Origin: Pseudomonadota bacterium
Lineage (GTDB): Bacteria > Pseudomonadota > Alphaproteobacteria > JAKJEU01
DNA: 5,399 bases
Assembly (NCBI GenBank): GCA_022705265.1
Contig: JAKJEU010000102.1
Span: 1 to 5,399, forward strand
Reading direction: 5' to 3'
In this document: positions 1-5,399 of the stretch, in pieces
How the letters are laid out: the number at the start of each line of letters is the position of its first letter
Numbering within the stretch: the first letter of the stretch is position 1
Program-made: the position numbers and the translations under genes
The notes under the pieces: generated by a model
Told to the model about the DNA's origin: nothing
Database searches by the model: none
What the model saw: the letters and a program-made list of their open reading frames with translations, nothing else

Positions 1-800
1 TCGCCAGTATCATACCAACCATCAACGACTTGTTCAATAACACCAGGCTTTTCAACTCTCAAATATCCTTTCATGACATTTGGACCTTTAACCCAAAGCT
101 TACCTCCCTCGTTTACTCCTTGGACTGGTTCAAGTTTATATTCCATATGAGGCAACAATCTTCCAACCGAGTCTTTTTTATAATGCATTGGAGTATTAAC
201 CGAAATAAGTGGAGAAGTTTCAGTTGCACCATAACCTTCATAAACTCTTACCCCAAATTTTTCGATATAAGTTTGCTTGGTTTCTTCCTTAACTTTTTCA
301 GCCCCAGCAAAAACAAACTTGATACTGTAAAAATCATAAGGGTCAGCGACCTTAGCATAGCCAGACAAGAAAGTATCAGTACCAAACAAAATTGTCGCAT
401 TAACATCATAAATAAGTTCAGGTATCACACGATAATGAAGTGGTGATGGATATAAAAACAACTTAATCCCAGACAAAGCAGGCAATATAGTACCAACAGA
501 AAGCCCAAAAGAATGGAACATTGGCAAAGCGTTAAACAAAACATCATTAGCATTTGCAGGAACCGTGCTTAAAACTTGTTGTCTGTTTGAATTAAGGTTT
601 TTATGAGTTAAAACCACCCCCTTAGGAGAACCCTCGGACCCAGAAGTAAACACAATAACCGCTGCATCATCACCATCAGACTCTTTATATATTGTATTTG
701 CAAATTTTGATTTCAAATATCCCAAACAAACATCATCAAGTCCAATTTTTTGTTTTAAATCCTCAGCATATCTTATTTTAACACCAGCCTTTTCAAGACC
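1..800 (-). pseudogene. aas: Downstream remainder of the Aas acyl-ACP synthetase domain, cut off by an in-frame stop; runs off the left edge
   Basis: This is the same reading frame as the gene ending at 801-803, continuing past the stop for 266 codons to the window edge with no further stop or frameshift. The translation is the central part of an adenylate-forming acyl-ACP synthetase. It contains the phosphate-binding motif FTSGSEGSPKG (618-650), the stretch PSPLHYR (429-449), the EGYGATE motif (219-239) and GWYDTG close to the edge. It resembles the corresponding part of E. coli Aas closely from memory. In the family this domain uses ATP to activate a fatty acid for transfer to lysophospholipid. 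By comparison with E. coli Aas about 120 C-terminal residues lie outside the window. The first in-frame ATG after the stop is at 519-521, beyond the phosphate-binding motif. Restarted translation from it would therefore not give a working enzyme. Weaker TTG and GTG codons occur earlier (723-725, 714-716, 651-653) without convincing support. The family call is firm. Whether this is a true pseudogene or an artefact of one wrong base is open. Confidence 0.85.
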
Positions 801-803
801 TTA
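801..803 (-). other. In-frame TAA interrupting the aas fusion gene
   Basis: The codon reads TAA on the minus strand, between residues ending LHEVI and beginning GLEKAGVKIRYAEDL. Both flanks align without a gap to the region of E. coli Aas that follows the conserved RQF segment. A one-base change from GAA (Glu) or AAA (Lys) would explain it and suits the local helical sequence. The other two genes in the window end in TAA, so reassignment of this codon is unlikely. Confidence 0.85.
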
Positions 804-3071
804 GATTACTTCGTGAAGTTTTGCAGTTTCAACAAATTGCCTTAAAGTATAAATCGTCTTAATCTTAGCCGAAGCAACCATGGACAAGATATTTGTAAGA
901 CCGCTTGAAAAATTAATCATTGCAGGAGTTTTTTTATAAGCTTGCATGCCAAAGAAAAGAATCAAATGAACATTCAAATTAGGCATCATTAAACCAATAT
1001 TTTGTTCGTCTTTACATTCTTTGCTTATTTGCTTACCCAATACAAAAGAACCCATAACAAATTTATCATAATTTACAGTTTTTCTTGTGATATCTTCCAA
1101 AATATCATATTTTCCGCCAAACAAATTTCTTGCATTAATCAAGGATTTAAACAAATCCATATTATAATTGCTGGTTTCAAACATCATGGATGACATTATG
1201 TTGTAAATTTCGTTTTTGTAAGCCAATCTTCTTGCCTTACCTTTAACATTTTCATCAATTGCAATCTTTCTTGGAGGAAGAACAGTCAAGGTAATCTTAC
1301 TTGAAGGGTTGAAATCCAACTTCTTTCTAAACCTTGCAAAAGCACTAAATTCAGCCCCAGAAATTCTTATTGGAATAATGCTTGCTTTGGTTTTATCCAC
1401 CACCATTCCAACACCATCGTAAATTTTCATCAAAGCACCAGTTGTGGTAATTCTTCCTTCTGGGAAAATCACAACAGTTTTACCATCGTTAACTGCATCC
1501 ACCAAAGTTTTTGTAGCCATAGGTTTGGTTGGGTCAATCGGAACGATATCCACCAATTTTAACAAAGGTTTTAAAAATGGATGTTCCGCCATGTAAGTAT
1601 TGATTGCAAAAGTTGGTCTTCCTGGCAAAAATGCACCAAGCAATATCGCATCTAAAAAAGATTGATGGTTTGCAATAATTACCGATTTTCCATATTTTTT
1701 GTAATTTTCAACCCCAATAACTTCGACCTTATAAATTACTTTTAATATGCTTTTTGCAAAGATTTTGAACAAGCTAAATGGCAAAATTAAACATATATAA
1801 AAAGATACAAATAAATTAACCGCAGCCAAAACCATAATCACAAAAGGAATTGAAAAATGGAAAATTGATAAAACGACCGTAAAAATGCTTCCAACAACCA
1901 TGAACAAAGCATTTATGATATTGTTTGTTGCAATTACTTTTGAACGATCTTTTTCTTTTGATTTTGCCTGTAATATTGTGTTTAAAGGAACAACAAAAAG
2001 CCCTCCCATACACGCAAGCATAAACAAATCAAAACACACTCTAAAACCTCTGAAATCACTTAAAAACATGAAAATAGTTTTCAAATTCTCTTTATCAATT
2101 GCTTCACCACGATAACCAAAGGACGCATTTGACAAATCAAACAAGAATAAAGTCATTAAAAGAGCACTTAATGGAACATATTTTGCTGAAACTTCGCCTT
2201 TTAACACCAATTGACAAAGCATAGAACCAACGCCAATTCCAAGTGAAAAAATTGCAAGTAACAAAACAAAAACCCCAGCATTTCCACCGATAACATCGCT
2301 AGCAAGGCTTGGCATTTTTGACATCAAAACCGCACCAACAAGCCAAAACCATGAAATACCAAGAATTGTTAAAAATATTGTGTCTGATTGTTTTGCAAAT
2401 TTCATATTAATAATGGTCGATTTAATGAAATTATATTCAATTTTTGCATCATCATTTGTTTCAGAACAATCTTTCATAAAATATGATGCCCCAAATCCAA
2501 GCCCAGCAATAACAATCAAAACAACAGCAATAATATAAATGCTTATATGTCCGCCACCATAAATCGAAGCAAAAACACCACCCAAAATAGTTCCAAGCAA
2601 TATCGAAACGAAAGTACCAGCCTCAATTATACCGTTACCTAAAATATATTCTTTTTTATCCAAAATTTCTGGCAATATTGAATATTTTAATGGTCCAAAA
2701 AAGGCTGATTGAGTACCCATTAAGAACAAAACCAACATCAAAAAAGCAACATTCGACGAAGCAAATCCAACAAAAGCCAAAGCCATAACAAAAATTTCGC
2801 CTGCTTTTATTATTTTAATTAATAATGGTTTTTGATATTTATCTGCAATTTCCCCTGCCATAGCTGAAAACAAGAAAAAAGGCAACATAAACAAACCAAT
2901 CGCAATATTTGCAACAAACTCTTTATGAGAATTTTCAATTGAACTTAAAGAATAAGTGATAAAGGAAAGTAAAAATATCCTAAACACATTATCGTTAAAA
3001 GCCCCCAAAAACTGAGCCGTAAATAGTGATAAAAAATTTCTTTTTTTCAAAACATTTAAGATATTTTTCAA
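801..3071 (-). CDS. aas: LplT-like flippase / PlsC acyltransferase fusion with truncated acyl-ACP synthetase domain
   Basis: The intact family protein repairs phospholipids at the inner membrane. The LplT part flips lysophospholipid inward, the acyltransferase re-acylates it, and the synthetase part supplies acyl-ACP. Numbering from the TTG at 3069-3071 (756 residues), residues 1-430 are a major facilitator domain with many hydrophobic segments, opening with the LplT-like QFLGAFNDN. Residues about 450-620 are a PlsC-type acyltransferase with the HX4D motif (NHQSFLD, H469 and D474; H codon at 1665-1667) and FPEGRITTTG (E538-R540). Residues about 640-756 are the first part of the synthetase domain, ending at a premature TAA. 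E. coli encodes LplT and Aas separately; single-chain fusions are known in other bacteria. Uninterrupted, this one would be near 1,145 residues. The start was chosen because GGAGG at 3081-3085 lies 9 bases before that TTG and the product then begins MKNILNVLKKRNFL. An upstream in-frame TTG at 3108-3110 would overlap the preceding gene by 20 bases and lacks such a site. If the stop is real, flippase and acyltransferase might work while fatty-acid activation is lost. Confidence 0.88.
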   Translation of the reverse strand: MKNILNVLKKRNFLSLFTAQFLGAFNDNVFRIFLLSFITYSLSSIENSHKEFVANIAIGLFMLPFFLFSAMAGEIADKYQKPLLIKIIKAGEIFVMALAFVGFASSNVAFLMLVLFLMGTQSAFFGPLKYSILPEILDKKEYILGNGIIEAGTFVSILLGTILGGVFASIYGGGHISIYIIAVVLIVIAGLGFGASYFMKDCSETNDDAKIEYNFIKSTIINMKFAKQSDTIFLTILGISWFWLVGAVLMSKMPSLASDVIGGNAGVFVLLLAIFSLGIGVGSMLCQLVLKGEVSAKYVPLSALLMTLFLFDLSNASFGYRGEAIDKENLKTIFMFLSDFRGFRVCFDLFMLACMGGLFVVPLNTILQAKSKEKDRSKVIATNNIINALFMVVGSIFTVVLSIFHFSIPFVIMVLAAVNLFVSFYICLILPFSLFKIFAKSILKVIYKVEVIGVENYKKYGKSVIIANHQSFLDAILLGAFLPGRPTFAINTYMAEHPFLKPLLKLVDIVPIDPTKPMATKTLVDAVNDGKTVVIFPEGRITTTGALMKIYDGVGMVVDKTKASIIPIRISGAEFSAFARFRKKLDFNPSSKITLTVLPPRKIAIDENVKGKARRLAYKNEIYNIMSSMMFETSNYNMDLFKSLINARNLFGGKYDILEDITRKTVNYDKFVMGSFVLGKQISKECKDEQNIGLMMPNLNVHLILFFGMQAYKKTPAMINFSSGLTNILSMVASAKIKTIYTLRQFVETAKLHEVI

Positions 3072-3080
3072 ATTCTTATA

Positions 3081-3085
3081 CCTCC
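3081..3085 (-). promoter_or_regulatory. Ribosome binding site that decides the start of the aas fusion gene
   Basis: The minus strand reads GGAGG here, a strong Shine-Dalgarno core, 9 bases before the TTG at 3069-3071. It sits in the 19-base gap after the stop codon of the upstream methyltransferase gene, as expected for translation of a downstream operon gene. It favours this TTG over the two tandem TTG codons at 3105-3110. Confidence 0.75.
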
Positions 3086-3090
3086 ATAGT

Positions 3091-4491
3091 TTAAGTTTTT
3101 CTTGCAACAAAAATAAAGCCTAAATCCGGTTTATCAAACTCCATTCGTATTACACAATTTTCTATACATTCTATATTAAATTTTGCTTCACTCAAAGATT
3201 TTTTTATATATTCTTTGCTATGAGAATATCTTCCTGAATTATCAAGGTTAAATGTATCACAATCACTTTTTGAAATCGAAAAAATATATAAACCGCCTTT
3301 TTTCAATGATTTATTTGCTGAAACAAACAATGCATCAACCTCGCCAATATAAATTATAACATCCGTTGAAACCATCAAATCAAAACAATCTTCACAATTA
3401 TTCATAAATTCAATCATGTCTGATTTTATCAAATTATCATAAATATTTTTTTCATGAGCCTTATTAAGCATACCTTCTGATAAATCAATCCCTGTTAATC
3501 CATTTTCTTTTGCATAAGGTTTAAGGTATTTACCACACCACCCAGTACCGCAACCAACATCAAGAATGTTAAGCAACCCTTCTTTTTTCTCACAAAATTT
3601 AACCACCATTTCATGTGCTTTTTTTGGTGCATCATAATGAATAGAGCTTAAAACTCTATCAAAACTTTCGGAAAAATTATCAAATAATTCTTCTATATAT
3701 TTAATTGATGGCTTTGCTTCAATTTCTTTTTTTGTAATGGATTGATAATTATGCTCAGACAATGGATTTTCTTTATCCAATTCATGCCATTTTAATGAAT
3801 ATTCTTCTGCTTTTTCTTTGTTTTTAAGACTCAAAACATAAATCATATCAGAAAGCATTAACCTTGGTAATCTTTGATTTTTATCAATTTCAATTGCTTT
3901 TAAATAATATGAAAAAGCATTTTCAAAATCATCATATTTATCAAATAAAAAATTCGCATAATTACATAACAAAGTTTGAGAATTAGGATATCGTTCCAAA
4001 GCAATATTAAAATATTCATATGCTTTTTCTTTTAAATTAAGCCTTAATAAAACATCAACTTTATCAATTAAAAGAAGTTCATAATTTTGATAATCAAACT
4101 TCAAAGCTTTATCAAATATGATATTTGCTTTTTCAAAATTTTTAACCTCGACCAAGCATTTTCCAAATTGATGCAATAATTTTGCATCTTTATGATTTAT
4201 ATTCAAAGCCTTTTCATAAAATTTCAAAGCCTTATAATAATTTTTCATCATAAATAATGAATTTGCAATTCCTTTTAAAGCATCAAAATTCATAATATCA
4301 ATTTCATATGACTTTTTATAAACTTCGATAGATTTTTGAAATTCATTATCAATAAAGAAAATATCACCTTTAAGATTTAAGGCTTTTATATCTTCGCTAT
4401 TATCTTTTAAAAGATTTTCACAAAGCATAAAAGCCTTATCATCTTGATGAATTTCAATTAAATCAACAATATTTTGATAAACATCACTCAT
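3091..4491 (-). CDS. TPR-repeat protein with C-terminal SAM-dependent methyltransferase domain
   Basis: This 466-residue protein has no signal peptide or membrane segment and is probably cytoplasmic. Residues 1 to about 240 form roughly six or seven degenerate tetratricopeptide repeats, seen as about 34-residue units with recurring A..Y..AL pattern, for example FYEKALNINHKDAK and YYLKAIEIDKNQ. TPRs usually bind partner proteins. A linker with YIEELFDNFSESFDRVL (about 265-281) leads into a class I methyltransferase fold. That fold has the SAM-binding motif LDVGCGTG (310-317), the acidic residue of strand 2 in TGIDLSEGML (D336), SDMIEFM (D358), FDLMVSTDVIIYIGEVD (about 370-386) and LKKGGLYIFSI. 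The order of parts, and the F(D)..(F)D segment before the fold, match the COG4976 type of predicted methyltransferases with TPR repeats. The substrate is unknown. Start: ATG at 4489-4491, 12 bases after the oadB stop, with a weak GGTG at 4496-4499 before it. It ends in TAA, 19 bases before the aas start. The TPR half looks clearly more AT-rich than its neighbours and is rich in Lys, Asn, Ile, Phe and Tyr. Confidence 0.88.
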   Translation of the reverse strand: MSDVYQNIVDLIEIHQDDKAFMLCENLLKDNSEDIKALNLKGDIFFIDNEFQKSIEVYKKSYEIDIMNFDALKGIANSLFMMKNYYKALKFYEKALNINHKDAKLLHQFGKCLVEVKNFEKANIIFDKALKFDYQNYELLLIDKVDVLLRLNLKEKAYEYFNIALERYPNSQTLLCNYANFLFDKYDDFENAFSYYLKAIEIDKNQRLPRLMLSDMIYVLSLKNKEKAEEYSLKWHELDKENPLSEHNYQSITKKEIEAKPSIKYIEELFDNFSESFDRVLSSIHYDAPKKAHEMVVKFCEKKEGLLNILDVGCGTGWCGKYLKPYAKENGLTGIDLSEGMLNKAHEKNIYDNLIKSDMIEFMNNCEDCFDLMVSTDVIIYIGEVDALFVSANKSLKKGGLYIFSISKSDCDTFNLDNSGRYSHSKEYIKKSLSEAKFNIECIENCVIRMEFDKPDLGFIFVARKT

Positions 4492-4503
4492 TTTTCACCA
4501 AAT

Positions 4504-5399
4504 TTATGATACTAAAGCAAGCAAAGCCCCAGCAGCAACCGCAGAACCAATAACCCCAGCGACATTTGGCCCCATCGCATGCATCAAAAGGAAATTGTCA
4601 GGATTTTCATCATTACAAACCTTATTCACAACGCGTGCAGACATAGGAACAGCCGAAACACCAGCAGCACCAATTAAAGGATTTACTTTATTTTTAAGGA
4701 ATAAGTTCATAAATTTAGCCATCAAAACACCAGCAGCAGTAGCAATAGAAAACGCAACCAAACCAAGAGCTAAAATAGCCAAAGTTTGAGCAAGCAAAAA
4801 CTTATCCGCAGATAATTTAGAACCAACCGCAATACCAAGCAGTATTGTAACAATATTAATCATCTCATTAGCAGCAGTTTTAGATAATCTTTCGACCACA
4901 CCTGATTCTTTTAAAATATTTCCAAAACAAAGCATTCCGATTAAAGGAGTAGCAGTAGGAATAACCAAAATACAAAGAATGAATACAGAAATTGGGAAAA
5001 TAATTTTTTCCAATCTTGAAACATCGCGAAGTTGAACCATAACAATCGCTCTTTCATCTTTGCTTGTTAAGGCTTTCATAATTGGTGGTTGAATAATTGG
5101 AACCAAAGCCATATATGAATATGCCGCAACCGCAATTGCTCCAAGCAAATCAGGGGCAAGCTTACTTGTAATAAATAAAGATGTCGGACCATCAGCACCG
5201 CCAATAATTGCAATGGATGCCATTTCTTTTAAAGTAAAATCAATCCCAGGAACATATTTTGATAAAACTGCTGCGCCAATTAAAGTACCAAAAATACCAA
5301 ATTGAGCCGCACCGCCAAGCAAAGCAGTCTTAGGATTTGCAAGCAATGGACCAAAATCCGTCATCGCCCCAATTCCTACGAATATAAGAAGAGGAAATA
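4504..5399 (-). CDS. oadB: Sodium-translocating decarboxylase beta subunit (OadB/GcdB/MmdB family), N-terminus outside window
   Basis: The beta subunit is the integral membrane part of biotin-dependent decarboxylase pumps (oxaloacetate, glutaconyl-CoA or methylmalonyl-CoA). It releases CO2 from carboxybiotin and couples this to Na+ export. The sequence is strongly hydrophobic with multiple membrane segments. Numbering from the Met at 5362-5364, it has GGADGPTSLF with D58, Y84 in AAYSYMALVP, and NPLIGAAGVSAVPMSAR with N228, G232, S237 and R244. These match the residues known in Klebsiella OadB as D203, Y229, N373, G377, S382 and R389, with a constant offset of 145, so the core aligns without gaps and the full protein should be near 431 residues. 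That Met is internal: the frame stays open for 11 more codons (FPLLIFVGIGA) to the window edge, and this is conserved family sequence. About 134 residues lie outside. The gene ends in TAA, 12 bases before the TPR-methyltransferase. No alpha or gamma subunit is visible. The acid substrate cannot be told from the beta subunit alone. Confidence 0.93.
   Translation of the reverse strand, partial: FPLLIFVGIGAMTDFGPLLANPKTALLGGAAQFGIFGTLIGAAVLSKYVPGIDFTLKEMASIAIIGGADGPTSLFITSKLAPDLLGAIAVAAYSYMALVPIIQPPIMKALTSKDERAIVMVQLRDVSRLEKIIFPISVFILCILVIPTATPLIGMLCFGNILKESGVVERLSKTAANEMINIVTILLGIAVGSKLSADKFLLAQTLAILALGLVAFSIATAAGVLMAKFMNLFLKNKVNPLIGAAGVSAVPMSARVVNKVCNDENPDNFLLMHAMGPNVAGVIGSAVAAGALLALVS

Noticed and set aside
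30..446. Open frame of 138 codons on the plus strand
   Set aside because: It lies antisense to well-conserved synthetase sequence and its translation has no recognisable family features. It is a by-product of the coding strand's composition, as are the shorter plus-strand open frames at 1002-1193, 1885-2115 and 4595-4789.
801..803. Stop-codon reassignment or programmed readthrough at the internal TAA
   Set aside because: The other two genes both terminate in TAA (4504-4506 and 3091-3093) at sensible family C-termini. No bacterial code reading TAA as an amino acid is established, and the context (ATC TAA GGT) shows no recognised readthrough signal.
1816..2013. Short minus-strand open frame inside the transporter domain
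   Set aside because: It is a different frame within the conserved LplT-like domain, with no start signal or family resemblance.
3041..3047. Run of seven T (A on the coding strand) near the start of the aas fusion as a frameshift site
   Set aside because: The frame is correct on both sides and encodes the expected LplT-like N-terminus, and no shifted product of any length would result. The run is ordinary for AT-rich DNA.
1..3071. Natural split into two working proteins at the TAA
   Set aside because: The break lies inside the N-terminal part of the synthetase domain, not at a domain boundary. There is no ribosome binding site or ATG after it before the phosphate-binding motif; the first in-frame ATG is at 519-521.
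4492..4503. Promoter or terminator between oadB and the methyltransferase gene
   Set aside because: The gap is only 12 bases, with no room for either a hairpin terminator or a promoter within it. Co-transcription is the simpler reading.

Overview
The window holds three protein genes, all on the minus strand and read from high to low coordinates. They are packed like an operon, with gaps of 12 and 19 bases. No RNA genes, repeats, CRISPR arrays, mobile elements or terminators were found, and no gene-free stretch exceeds 20 bases. The DNA is AT-rich. The gene content (an LplT/Aas phospholipid-repair protein and a Na+-pumping decarboxylase subunit) points to a Gram-negative bacterium with anaerobic or fermentative, sodium-linked metabolism. 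An AT-rich host-associated proteobacterium, possibly alphaproteobacterial, fits, but the lineage is an inference.

Layout in transcription order. (1) 5399-4504: most of the beta subunit of a sodium-translocating decarboxylase (OadB/GcdB/MmdB family). Its N-terminus lies beyond the right edge. (2) 4491-3091: a protein with N-terminal TPR repeats and a C-terminal SAM-dependent methyltransferase domain (COG4976-like), of unknown substrate. (3) 3071 to the left edge: a three-part fusion of an LplT-like lysophospholipid flippase, a PlsC-type acyltransferase and an acyl-ACP synthetase (Aas).

The main anomaly is in the third gene. An in-frame TAA at 801-803 interrupts the synthetase part, yet the same frame continues downstream for 266 well-conserved codons to the window edge. 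The other two genes also end in TAA, so this codon is a normal stop here. The gene is either freshly broken by a single-base nonsense change or carries a sequencing or assembly error. If the stop is real, the flippase and acyltransferase parts could still be made, but the ATP-binding part of the synthetase is lost.

The three genes do not form an obvious pathway. The decarboxylase subunit concerns energy coupling and the fusion protein concerns inner-membrane phospholipid repair. The methyltransferase has no visible link to either. No undescribed system is evident.
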